DNA of 64,000 nt, taken from contig NC_088323.1 of the NCBI RefSeq assembly GCF_910592395.1, positions 6,882,001-6,946,000 of the forward strand. The letters run 5' to 3'. The notes under the pieces are model-generated. The model saw nothing but the letters and a program-made list of their open reading frames with translations, had not been told where the DNA came from and searched no databases. Position numbers and translations under genes: made by a program. How positions within the stretch are numbered: position 1 is the stretch's first letter; each line of letters starts with the position of its first letter. Shown piece after piece: positions 34,686 to 46,052 of the stretch. Origin of the DNA: Lineus longissimus. Its lineage: Eukaryota; Nemertea; Pilidiophora; Heteronemertea; Lineidae.

Positions 34686-37600
34686 TCATAATAACTTCTT
34701 GTTTACGATTTCCCAGACCATTCTCCTTCGAAAGTATGGCATGTCCTCCTGGAAGATAAAGAGAAAAAAAAAGATCAGCAATCAAAGTCGTGAAAGAAGC
34801 GTTCACTGTGGGATCGTGTAACATGGACGGTTGCAGGAAAATTCGTCCCCGGAATATTCGTCCCGGGAATATTCGTCCCCTAGGAAAATTCGTCCCCGGA
34901 AAATTTTTGCAATATACTATATGGATGGATGTCCCTTCCAGGCTTTTTCAGAAGTAAGTGTCACTGTCCTTTTGAGCTGCTGTGCGAAAACTCAGAGGCC
35001 AATTTCTTTGTTTGTTTTGCATAAATCTAAATGCGAGACCCAACACTATCAGATTAAATCAGATTTGAGAAGAAAAAACACTTTGAAGAAATGTGACCCG
35101 TCACAGCAAAACCAGGCGCATGTCGCACAGAAGATGAGCCAAAATGACACCAGGAGATAATGGAAGAAATTAAAGTGCTCATATTTCACAAAAGGCAGAC
35201 AATAGAGAAATGAACAAACAGTCCGTCTCAACCTGCCAAGCTCAGAGCGACATGCGCCTGGTTTTGCTGTGACGGGTCACAAATTGGCCCAGTAATTTTC
35301 GCACCGAGAAATTTAAAATCTTGATGAACGTACCTGACTAAAAGTTATGTCGGCATCTCTGACGATATATTCGGCATATTTACATAAGAACATTCCGCAA
35401 TCACTGCCGTTCATCTGCTGTGGGATGCCCTGAAAAAAAATAACGGTAATTCCGTGACGAGTGCCAGTAAATGATAACAACTCTAATGGCAACTAGTCGC
35501 AGAATCCTTGGAACTTCCCAAAAACTACCAAAGTTGGGTGGATTTTTCAAAAATAATTTTGGGAGATTCCAGGCTTCTCAATAACATCATTTGGGACACA
35601 CCCTGCTTTTCTGAATTTGGGCCACCTTTTCCTCGATCTCATCGCGTCCCCGCCAAACATCGGCCTTTCGCACAAAAATCAATCTATTTACATAATTAGG
35701 AGACTTACTTGATGCCCGATGTCATAAAAGCTGTTCAGGAGCCAAAAAGGCCATTTGTGACTCGCTCTACCAAAACTAGGCGCTTGTCGCATCTGAACTC
35801 AACAGGTTGACACGGACTTGTTGTTCATTTCCCTATTGTAGACCTTTTGTGAAATGTGACCACCTGTCAAGTTCAGATGCGACAAGCGCCTAGTTTTGGT
35901 AGAGCGGGTCACATTTTACCTCCAGAGAGTGCTGCAGTGGCCCTTAGTTTTGGGAAGTGTACAGGGGGGGGGGGGGGGGAGGTTATAGTACCTACCTTTA
36001 CATTAATCAACTCCCAATCTGTTGTGGGATACGCCACCTTTCTCTTGTCCATACTTTCATCCTCTAAATATTTCCTAGAAACAAAGAACGAGATGTGCAA
36101 ATCATATCATAACAAGACATCTTCCAAGGCGCTAATGAAACACATGGGAGTATTCCTGCCCCAAGGAGGGGTGAGCGTTTTTGCATGCCAATACAGCTAG
36201 GCACCTTTTTTATTGGCCTAGTGACTCCGACTTTGGCCAGAGGTAGAGTCCACGCAAGCTACTCATGTTTCTCACCAGGTGGGGTCGTTTACTTGGCCTG
36301 GCAGATACAAGGAACCTCGGGTTTTAAATCTTATTCGAAGGACTGTGAAGAACCGGGAGTTTTATTTCATTGAAAGCCACGCTGGTTCATCCAGAAATAT
36401 AATCGTGGGTCCTTCCCGTGATCTGGGCCCTGCTGTGTGGTAGCAAGCAGTGTAAGTGTTAATAACCACTCGGCTATGAGGCTCCTGAAATACAACCCTG
36501 GGTTTCCCCCGGGATCAAACCAGGCCCTTTTGTGTGGTAGCATGCAGTGTTAACCACCAGGCTATGAGGCTCCTCGATTGAAAGACAGACTCTACCTTAT
36601 TGCTGCCAACCCGGCGTTATTGTTGCCCCCCATTGAGTCGTAATATCGAATCTGTTTGTTCCTAAAGTCTACAATCTGGAAGAGACAAAGAGCAAGAAAG
36701 TAAAATCTGAACATCAGAACCTCCCTTAGCGGACACCTCTTTATTAAGGACACTAGTTTTGGTCCCAAATTGGGTGTTTTCATTCAAATCAACCTCTGTG
36801 ATCAGGACAACTCTCTATAAGGGACAGCACATGTCAGTCCCGAGGGTGTCCTTTATAGAGAGGTTCTACTGTATTTGGTTTCAGATAAAATCGAAGCAAA
36901 AACTGGTTCATATTCTGACGAAACCGCAGACACTGGCAAAATAACACGTTGAAGTCCAATCTTTTCACTGGATTCGAATTTGCACCTCCAAGTAAAGAGC
37001 CAACGCGAAAGATGTCATAGTAACTAGACATTCTCAACTTACTGCCAAGCACCAATGCATCCCCAAATGCACCGGCACAATGATGAAATCAAATGAAAAC
37101 ACGTCGACTTTTCGCGTCCATCTCTTGAGGCCGTTGTGACCTTGAGACATAAGCTTGGGGAAGAAGAATGTGTTGAATGTGTGAACCGAGGGATAATTGT
37201 CCAGTTGGCCTCGTTCCGCCACGAGGCTGAGGTAGAAATTGATTATCTGGAACGAATCAAACGATAAATTAGACTAGAACTTTCCAACTCTGCACGTAAG
37301 GTAACTTGGTACAGTTATAGCCTCAGTACAATTATAGCCTTAATGTAAGGTAAGATGGTACCGGTACAATTGTTATAGCCTCAGTGCACATTGATGTGTA
37401 CTAACAGCGCTTTTCAACACTGTAGGGGGATATATTTGTACCATTTTACCTTACATTACAGATAAACTTAACCCTCGCCCTACCAACTCAAGTGCGTTTT
37501 GATGTCCCAATTCCAAACACCAACTTAAACCATGATTGATCGGTGGTCACAAGTTGATTCCTGAAACCTATAGATTGGATCATCGCGAGATCTATTTACA

Positions 37601-40364
37601 AGATCTCTTCAACAGGGCGCTTTATGTAGAGTTTTTCAATTAAGTGATTCTTACTTCGTCGTTTAACCAGTTCAATCCCGCTAGCGTCACCATGTCGAGA
37701 CGTTTGATTGTCATACGGAAACCTTCGGACAGCGTCTCATTCTCGGGATAAGGTCGTAACGCGTTGTCTATCTCATCCTCCATTTCCGAGGTCAGAACTG
37801 AAAAAAAAGAAACGGAAGTTTTAAAAGATTGACAATTTTGAGGCGACTTTTCATGGGAGTTTTACTCCCAGCATGTGAAAATACTGTCCTGCCCCGACTC
37901 ACAAATATGCCTCTGAAATGCGTTTTTTTCATCTGATTTCAAAAATTCAAAGTTTTATGGAAAGATTAGGCATAGAACTTTCCATTTCTACTGTTGAAAA
38001 ATCGTCAATGTCGCATCCCTGCATATCAGATCGATCAATTGAGCTGAACCTTTGAAGGATGAAGCAACGTCCGGACCAGGATATGAACCCACAACCCTCG
38101 GATTGTAAGGAGGGCATCTGAAAGGGACAACTCCGGCAGGAGATATGTTGGTTTCTCCTGCAAAAAGGGCTTCCAGCAGGGCTGCGATTTCTTCAAAACA
38201 AGATAATTGAGAAATCTTTAAACTGCCATAACGTGTACCTACCCGCCAACTGAGCCTCCTCCTCCTCCTCTTCCTCATTGAGAAACACGGGTGGGACTCG
38301 CTCACCAAGGCTCAATTTCTTCTTGATCATCTCATCCAGTTTTGTATTAGATAGTTCCTCACGCTGTAAAAAGAGGACAGTAGCTGACATCTAGCCACGC
38401 ATTCACCCCAGAGAATCAGCACCATGTTTCCCCCCAAGGAAATGCATTGGTTTGGCTGGGATTGAGGCAAGCTTTCCCGAAATGTCATCCCTATTCTCAA
38501 GGTCATCTCGTCAACTCACAGAAAAATGCTACCATTCATATCGGTGTTTTCTCATCGCGATGGCCAAGAGCCAATTCGTCCGGCGCTGAAAAGGCCCTTC
38601 TTGTTCTTGCAATTTCTTGAGCTCAGATAACTAAACAGTTCTCCAGACAGTTACATTTACTGCTGTTTCAACTTGATCACTTAAATCAAGGATTTTCGAG
38701 TCATCTAATCGTGATTTTGTGAAATATGAAATGCGAAATATTTACCTACCGATGCAATTTTGTGCATTTTGGGAGCACATGAAACAATCCAGGGAATCAT
38801 TTTCATCAAATTTGCTACAGATTTTTCTTAAAGGGTAACTCGTGTCAAATTTCACCATATAATGTTTTAGCTGTTTTTGACAAATGACGACGTCACTTTC
38901 TCATTAATCGGTAAGGTTTTCGAATCGAAATGCACATTTTCTAGAAATTGATGGTTTAATCCCGCCCGGACGGCTCGCTTCGATGCCGTTTTCGTTGATG
39001 ACGTCACAACATGAACATTTTCGCGGTCGTGGTGGTTTACATTCAGCGATTTTATAATAAATGGAAAATTTGAGCTTTACATTTGTGATCAACAATTAAA
39101 AACGGACGTATGTCCGCAAAGTTGTAAATCACATCATAGTATCACTTTAACATTCACAGTGAGTCAGGTTTCAGACATTAGGCTTTGCACTTACCCTTTC
39201 AGCACAAATCTCTGCCTCCCGCTTTGTCTCATGCGCCTCACGATCTCTGAGCGCAGTTTTTTCCTTGAACTCGTACTCACTGAAAAAAAAAACAGTTCAT
39301 AATATGAACAATTGAATAAAATGGCCAGGGCCATTGTGCTCACCTCATGTGGAGGAAAGATGGATAAAGAGCATGGTATTGTGTCATGTAGTGTTAGGTT
39401 TGATGTAGGTCCAAGCAATTACAATTTCCCCAAAATGGCCAATTTACAATACATTCGACCTCTGTGACCTTGAAAAGTAGGTCAAATCAAAGAAGACCCG
39501 GGTGACACATTGAATGGTTGTTAGAATTAGATGTACCTATGATATAAAATTGGTGCCAATCGGGCAAGTCATTACTAGGAATAATGGCATTTTGAAGAAT
39601 TTAGGATTTGGCCCCCTCCCTGGAGGCCAAACGGCAAATCAGATCGCACCAAACTTCGGTACCTGAGATCACCTGACCAAGGGGTACATGTGTACTTAAT
39701 TTGTGATCAATAGTCATTGCAGTTAAGAAACGTGCCATAGTCACGGCCTGACGGCGAATTTACGCCATTTGACCTCTGTGACCTTGACAAGAAGGTCAAA
39801 TTATAAACCTGTGTGACATATACTGTATGGTGGTTAGATGTACCCATGATATCAAATTGGTGGCAATCGGGCAAGAAGTTAAGGAATAATCACAATTTTA
39901 AGGTTTTTGGATTTTGCCCCCTGGTGGTCAAGTGGTGAATCATATTGGACCAAACTTCGGTCCCTAAGATCACCTGACTAAGGGGTAAATGTGTACCAAA
40001 TTTGGTATCAATAGCCATTGCAGTTTAGAAACGTGCCATCGTTACATCCTAACGGCCAATTTACACCACTTGACCTCTGTGACCTTGAAAAGGAGGTCAA
40101 ATCAAAAACCCGGAGGATATATGATGCACCTTTGCTAGAAGTACCTACCATATTTTTTTCAAAATTTCCCGACTACTATTAAGGGAGATATTGCATATTT
40201 TCACTTTTAACGTTTGGCCCCCTGGTGGCCAAACCATGAAACGAATCGGACCGAAACTTGGTCTCCAAGGTGTCATTACATAAGGGTACACGTGTACCAA
40301 GTTTCAACTCAATAGCTCTAACAGTTACGAAACGTGCCCTGCTAACGGACGACGGACGACGACG

Positions 40365-40399
<35 letters not shown>

Positions 40400-43300
40400 A
40401 CGACGGACGCCACGGTATGGGATAAGCTCACCTCTGCTAAGAGGTGAGCTAAAAACAAACAGTATGACTATGAGACTTTGAGAGATTTGTGAGAAACAAC
40501 AGTGGCTTGCGTGAACTCTACCTCTGGCCAAAGTTGACGTCACTAGGCCAATAAACCCAATTGGCGCCAAACTGTAGTGGCACGTAAAAATGCTCCACGT
40601 GCCTTGGAGGAGGAATACTCCCTGGAGAATAGCACCACCAACTGCAGAGGGAATGCTGAAGAAGAAGAAGAAGAAAAGTCCAACTTACTATTGATTCCTC
40701 CACTCATCTGATGTATACTTGCAGGTTTCTATCAATTCCTTGTAAGGTGATGTCACCCGTTCTTTGTATGATGACGTCGCTATTTTCGGCGATTGGCTCG
40801 CCTCGCGTTTACCTGGTGTCTTGAATGGCTTCGGAATTTCTGAAATTGAGAAAAAATTTAGAGGGGGGGGCAAAACATCTTGCAGGGCTGTCTTAGAATA
40901 AAAAGATAAACCTGATAAACCTTGCTGACGTCTCGTGTCCTCCCTTGATCCCCAGAGCTCAGTCTCAATTTGTGTGCCGTATGGCCATGTGGCCAGTCTC
41001 TCGGTGTCCCAGAGAGGGCAGTTCTGAAGCACATGTTCTGGCGTCTGATCAGATGTGCTGCTCTGGCACGTTCCAAAGCGCCTCGGGTGTAGGCCTATAT
41101 TTTAGCTCCACCCACCCGGCCACAGGACAGGTGGCTCCACCCACCCGGCCACAGGACAGGTGGCTCCACCAAACCGGCCACAGGACAGGTGGCTCCACCC
41201 ACCCGGCCACAGGACAGGTGGCTCCACCCCAACCGGCCACAGGACAGGTGGCTCCACCCACCCGGCCACAGGACAGGTGGCTCCACCCACCCGGCCACAG
41301 GACAGGTGGCTCCACCCACCCGGCCACAGGACAGGTGGCTCCACCCCAACCGGCCACAGGACAGGTGGCTCCACCCACCCGGCCACAGGACAGGTGGCTC
41401 CACCAAACCGGCCACAGGACAGGTGGCTGGTGACTGAACAATTCTGAGGTGGCTGGTGACTGAACGTAGAAGATTACCCAAACTACGACAACTACTCACC
41501 AATACTCTGCGCTATCTCAGGCCTGACCTCCACGATCTCGACATCCTCATCATCTGACGTCAGATCAACCACGGCCTCGACATCTTGCACCGGGGCCGAC
41601 CGCAGCGCAACCGGTGTGGGCCTACTGAAACTCGGCTCCATCCAAGAGCGATCCACATCCTCAACTTTAAGGCCGGGTTTCTTAAAAAACAGCTCCTTTC
41701 GTTCAGGTGGCGTGTTCAAATCTGGTTTACTCCACGGCCGATTTTTTGGTGAGACGCGTCTTGGCTTGGTCCGGTCTCCAAAGAGTGTCGAACGGTTTCT
41801 GTATTATGAAAGGAAAGTTACTAAAAATGAAACTGTGTCTTATTGATTAGGCTAGGGGGCGCAGTTACCTATGTTCCTTTACAGGGCTCGTGAGGAGGTC
41901 TGTTTACCACTACCAGAAATACCAGAAAACGACCACAGCAACATCATTGTGGCTAAGGAGATCCAATGCCACATCATTCGCTGGCTTAGCATAGCCTTAG
42001 GTCTGGACTATCTGGTGGTAGGCTTAGTAAAGCAAAAACAATTGCCTGAACTCCTGTGCGACTTACGTGGAATCTGCGAATGCCCTGCAATAACTCTGAT
42101 CCACAGGTCGGGCAAATCCTGGCCCTCCTCCCGTTTTTGCAATCAGCTCGGCAAATTTCGCTTTGTCGTCCAATTTGATAACCTGGAAAATGAAGGGGTT
42201 AATCATTATGCAATCATGAGTCGTCTTTAGATGAAGAGTTCAGATGCAAAAGACACTAAATCTACTTCAGGTGATTTTGAGTACAACCTCTCTCAGCCAA
42301 CACCTCTCTTTGCAGGACAACCTCTCCATTAAGGACACTATTTTTGGACCCAAATTGGTACCTCTCTATTAAAGATAGAACTTGTCAGCCCCGATGGTGT
42401 TCTTTTTAGAGACATTCTACTGTACTTGCATTCAGACAGGTATCCCCTTTCTAATCAGGACACCTCTCTATTGAGGACTTGTCAGTTCCAACGGTGTCCA
42501 TATTAGAGAGGTTTTACTGCACTTACATTTAGGCAGGTGTTCCCTCTCTGGTACTGGTTCATTTTTTTTTCATAATACAGCTTGTCATGGACGGGCCGAT
42601 ACGATTTAGATACCATATTCTTTCGATAAGAAGACAACTCTTGTCTCCTGAAATGGTAAACAAAACACAAAAATCAAACATGACACAAGTTATTTACTAA
42701 ATGAAACTAAACAAACATACAGTGGAACCTCCCTTAGCAGACACCTCTCTATTAAGGACAACCTCTCTATTGAGGACACTAGTTTTGGTCCCAAATTGGT
42801 ATTTTCTATTCAATTTGACCTCTCTAATCAGGACACCTCTCTATTAAGGACAACACTTGCCAGTCCCGAAGGTGTCCTTAATAGGAAGGTTCTACTGTAC
42901 TTAAAAAGGGGGTTTTGCTCGACCAATGATTCAGCCTACTTTTTATCAATCAATCAATCAATCGATCAATATTGGCATTTGTAAAGCGCTCTTATTACTC
43001 AGCAGGTGGGTATGCGAGATCACTTTTATGACTCAATGATGCATCCAACGCTCTGCTACCGACTGAAGGGCGGGAAGGGCATTGTACCGCAGATGGTGAT
43101 TGGCTGACTGACCTTTTAGCGTGTCCTGGTCCGGCCAGTGCCCCGGCATAACTCTGCTTGAACTGCATGGTAGGGATTGGTTTCTTGGTGTGACTCAATG
43201 TCACATCTGGAAATGAAAAACAGTAACACTGGATAAAATGAATGGCAATACAAACCAAAACATACAAACAAGATGATAAAATTATTATAAACCGTATTTA

Positions 43301-44525
43301 GTTTTTCTGGATGAACCGGCGAAACTTTCAAGGAAATAAAATTCCCGGTTCTTCACAGTCCTTCGAATGAGATTAAAAACCCGAGTTTCCTTGTATCTGC
43401 CTGGCCAAGCAAACAACCCCACCTGGTGAGAAACATGAGAAGCTTGCGTGGACTCCACCTCTGGCCAAAGTCGGAGTGACTAGGCCAATAAGCCCAAATG
43501 GTGCCTGAACCCTAGTGGCACTTGAAAACGCTCATCCCGCCTTGGAGGATGAATACTCACTGGAGAAAATCACCTCCAAGTACTGTGCGAACGCTGAAGA
43601 AGAAGAGGATTTACCTTGAAGGCCAGAAGGTCGACCGAAAAAGGACGATGCCTGACTCTGCCTCGTGACCTCGGGTCGGTCTCGACCCTTTGTGGTCGGC
43701 GCTACAGCAGGATGATGTGGCACATATTGACTAGTGAAGACATCTTCGTATTGTTGCTGTAAAAGACGGGGAAGAAACGTGAAGTTTAAAAAAAACATTG
43801 CATACTTGTCCAACTGAAAACTTACGAGCTTTCAATTCTGCTGAGGCATTGTGCACAGCAAACAGAGCTCTTGGTTGATGACGAGAGCTCGTAAGTAAGG
43901 CTCTGCTTTGATAAGTACAGTGGAACCTCCCTTACGGATACCTCTCCATTACGGACACTGATTTTGGTCCCAAATTGGTTGTTTCCATTCAATTTGACCT
44001 CTATAATCAGGACACCTCTCTATTAAGGACAACACTTGTCAGTCCCGAGGGTGTCCTTAGTAGAGAGGTTCTACTGTATTTACACATACTGATTTTAAAT
44101 TTTAACAATGGTGTTGTGCAGACAGATGTACATGCACAAATACTATACACACCAAGTTTTAGCAAATTTGTATGCATAATATAAGTGCACTATATGACAT
44201 TGTGCATTTTATTTTCCTGGCCGACCAGTTATTACAAATGGTGTATCCCTTTAATCTTACCTTCCTAAACATGTCTGGTGATTTAGAGTGGTCTCCAGCT
44301 TCTCTTTGAGGTTCCTGCACCGGTGGCTGAACCTGCTTAGGAGACAGGAAATTCCTCAGCGGGCTGACAAGTAACTTGTTAGCTTTCTTTACGATGTACG
44401 TCTCCTCAAATTTCCGGGATTTAAATGTAAAAAAATCCCTGGCATACTCCGCGACGCGGCTGATGGAGGCAAATGTAACCCTTGACCGCTTTGGTGTGTG
44501 AAGTACGTCAAGTGTTGGAACCTCC
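34686..44525 (-). CDS. SENP1: Sentrin/SUMO-specific protease, SENP1/SENP2-type (N-terminus missing)
   Basis: Fifteen exons in transcript order: 44525-44261, 43756-43615, 43206-43113, 42647-42527, 42182-42067, 41798-41500, 40839-40689, 39279-39195, 38363-38243, 37797-37655, 37246-37043, 36675-36596, 36074-35996, 35429-35334, 34748-34686. They give 685 codons plus TGA, with the first codon split from an unseen 5' exon. The C48 peptidase domain has WLNDE-IINFY, catalytic His in HLGMHWCLA, Asp in YYDSMGG, Gln in PQQMNG and Cys in GSDCGMF, and ends [12 protein letters not shown] like SENP1/2. It would process SUMO precursors and deconjugate SUMO, probably at nuclear sites. Upstream, [16 protein letters not shown] looks like a SUMO-interacting motif with acidic flank, and the N-terminal part is basic and unstructured. 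I cannot separate SENP1 from SENP2. The start exon should lie between 44526 and 46052. Confidence 0.95.
35092..35281. mobile_element. Palindromic MITE, 'gtgacccgtcacagc' family
   Basis: A 35-bp terminal inverted repeat, TGTGACCCGTCACAGC... and its exact inverse, encloses 120 bp. It lies in the SENP intron between 35334 and 34748. Confidence 0.85.
35756..35913. mobile_element. Palindromic MITE, same family
   Basis: The termini 'tgtgactcgctctaccaaaa' and the inverse 'ttttggtagagcgggtcaca' enclose related internal sequence. A G-run of about 16 follows at 35965. Confidence 0.85.
36183..36575 (-). mobile_element. tRNA-derived SINE with duplicated head
   Basis: On the minus strand, 'ggagcctcatagcctggtgg' (A box) and 'ggtttgatcccgg' (B box) form the head at 36575-36490. 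A second diverged head follows at about 36480-36400, then the body ('ctggatgaaccagcgtggct') to about 36183. It is in a SENP intron. Confidence 0.75.
36713..36871. mobile_element. Palindromic pogo/Tigger-like MITE
   Basis: The ends are 'cagaacctcccttagcgg' and 'gaggttctactgta', with the core 'ggtcccaaattgggtgtt'. It is intronic in SENP. Confidence 0.8.
37990..38220. repeat. Dispersed repeat with possible SINE B box
   Basis: 'ggttcatatcctggtcc' on the minus strand at about 38070-38090 resembles a pol III B box. 38125-38220 is another copy of the 'ggcttccagcagg' family. It is a SENP intron. Confidence 0.45.
38832..39150 (-). repeat. Uninterrupted copy of the repeat at 28838-29640
   Basis: Inverted relative to the STK16-intron copy, it preserves the empty insertion site 'atcatagtatcactttaa' at its end. 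Confidence 0.85.
39430..40420. repeat. Tandem repeat of about 310 bp, 3 copies, with GACGAC tract
   Basis: 'gacctctgtgaccttgaaaa' begins each unit, near 39460, 39774 and 40072, and 'accaaacttcggt' recurs inside. The array ends in (GAC/GGACGAC)n at about 40347-40405. It lies in the SENP intron between 40689 and 39279. Confidence 0.85.
40424..40452. other. Hairpin, 11-bp stem
   Basis: 'agctcacctct' and 'agaggtgagct' are exact inverses around 'gcta', followed by A5. A 'gtgagctaaaaa' end also occurs at about 20922, suggesting the 3' terminus of a dispersed element. Confidence 0.7.
40497..40680 (+). mobile_element. SINE 3' part with (GAA)n tail
   Basis: It matches the body of the SINE at 43295-43608 and ends 'atgctgaagaagaagaag', only about 8 bp before the SENP exon boundary region at 40689. 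Confidence 0.75.
41102..41430. repeat. 29-bp GC-rich minisatellite, about 11 copies
   Basis: The unit is 'ccacccggccacaggacagg' plus 'tggctccac'. It is open in several frames on both strands simply because the unit lacks stops. It is in the SENP intron before the exon 41500. Confidence 0.95.
42281..42519. mobile_element. Two adjacent pogo/Tigger-like MITE copies
   Basis: One copy is at about 42281-42424, and a shorter one at about 42450-42519 whose end 'gaggttttactg' stops 7 bases into the intron after the SENP exon 42647-42527. Between them 42415-42450 repeats the exon end and donor in degenerate form. Confidence 0.75.
42720..42897. mobile_element. Palindromic pogo/Tigger-like MITE, intact
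   Basis: 178 bp, flanked by TA on both sides, with ends CAGTGGAACCTCCC and GAAGGTTCTACTG. Confidence 0.85.
42944..43010 (-). mobile_element. LINE/SINE 3' tail fragment
   Basis: On the minus strand 'gagcgctttacaaatgcc' is followed by (ATTG)n, a common 3' end of L2/CR1-type LINEs and their SINEs. It is short. Confidence 0.4.
43295..43608 (+). mobile_element. SINE, 5'-truncated, with GAA tail
   Basis: It carries the whole body found at 36183-36575 in inverse, but no tRNA head, and ends 'gaacgctgaagaagaagagg' 7 bp before the SENP exon end at 43615. Confidence 0.75.
43918..44076. mobile_element. Palindromic pogo/Tigger-like MITE, intact
   Basis: 159 bp, TA-flanked, ends CAGTGGAACCTCCC and GAGGTTCTACTG. 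It lies in the first visible SENP intron. Confidence 0.85.
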
Positions 44526-44574
44526 CTGAAAATAAAAACAAACTTTGATGTTGATAAAGCACAGACCTTTAGGT

Positions 44575-44780
44575 AGAACCTTGGAAAATCTGCACCGCAA
44601 TCATCGAGGGTATATGGAGAATCAGCACCTCATCCACCGAGGGTATATGGAGAATCAATACCTCATCCACCGAGGGTATGTGGAGAATCAATACCTCATT
44701 CATCAAGAGTATCTGGAGAATCAGCACCCCTTCACCGAGGGTATCGGGAGAATCAGCACCTCATTCACTGAGGGTAAGAC
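44575..44780. repeat. 33-bp minisatellite, 6 copies
   Basis: The unit is 'accgagggtatatggagaat' plus 'cagcacctcatcc'. It lies just upstream of the first visible SENP exon. Confidence 0.9.
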
Positions 44781-46052
44781 TTTCTGTTCGCACGTGCCCA
44801 AAAAAGCTTTACTTTGGCTAGCATACGCCAAAATGTTGGTCTAACTCTAAATATAGCTTGGGCCAAACCCTAACTAAGTGAGGTAGAAAATACATATAAA
44901 TTTATTTAGTGGGCTGGGTATTTTTTACACCTTTTTTAGGGGGGTGTATCGATCGATCTTTGCATCCACGGCCTAGTCACTGCACTGTAACTGTAAAACA
45001 TGACACAATGTCGTGGTGTATGACTGAATGTGTGCCAAGCTCTGAAGCTAGCTGCACTGGCATGACTGCCGGTAAAGTGCAGAGCAGTTATTTGCATGGA
45101 TTGCACTGGACACAGACGTGCATTTCCATGGTAGAGTGACTAAAATTTGCCATAATTTGGTATAATTTTGTACACTTAAAACATGGGAACTAAATCAAAT
45201 TTGTTGGATATTTTTATGTAGTGAAATAACACCTTTCGATTGGGCGTTTTCGTTTTGGGGTTTTAGGGCCGTCTGTCATTTCAGAAGACGTTTTTGTCAC
45301 GAAAACAAAGCCGCAAAATTCAGCAGGAAATTGGTGAACGTTTTTGGGGAACCCTTTATTATTGACGTCACTAATTAGGATTTCCAAAAACTCAGATGGC
45401 CCATGATGGCCATCTGCATTTATTTCATCGAAATTATTTACCTCAAATTTTCCTATATTATCAAGATTTTGAGAAAAGTTGATATAGACACATTATTATG
45501 AAATGGTTTCGACATAAACAGGACATCTTTATAGTGGAAAAACAAGAAAAAACTTGTATCTTCGTGAGCGTTCGAGTTTTTTTCTGTATTTTCTTTAGCG
45601 ATATCTTCTTATTGCAACACCGTAGTTAATTTAAAGCAGGTGACTGGCAGAGCCAGTAGGTTGATGGGACTTGACGACGGCGATGAACACCATTGACGAC
45701 GCTTGGAGAATGATTTTCACCATGTTAGATGTCATGTGACCGGTCGTTTTACAACCTCAAATCTTTACCTTTTAAAGCTTAAATTATCAATATAAAATGT
45801 TGTAAAAAGTTAAATATTTTCAATTATGACCACTAAAAATGTTTATTAATCCAACTATTGATAATTTGATGATATTTTTTTACCAAGAATGTTAAAAATA
45901 TTAAAATTATATTTTTACTATTTTTGAGAGTTTGAAGTTGTTTACATCATGGCGGCCATGGAATCGATTTGTTTCTAAATTCCTGAAATTTGTTGCTTCA
46001 AAAGCATCATACATGTCGTAATCACATAAATCTACAGACTTGAAGCCTTACA
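44781..46052. promoter_or_regulatory. Divergent SENP / MINDY4 5' region
   Basis: MINDY4 starts at 46053 on +, and SENP runs away on -, so the missing SENP 5' exon and both promoters lie here. 'atcatggcggccatgg' at about 45946 is a YY1-like GATGGCGGC-type word. I could not place the SENP start exon confidently. Confidence 0.5.

Noticed and set aside
35709-35730. A 22-base exon candidate in SENP (acceptor at 35731, donor gtaagt)
   Set aside because: It is out of phase with the preceding exon, whereas 35996 joins directly to 35429 in phase and matches SENP spacing before PQQMNG.
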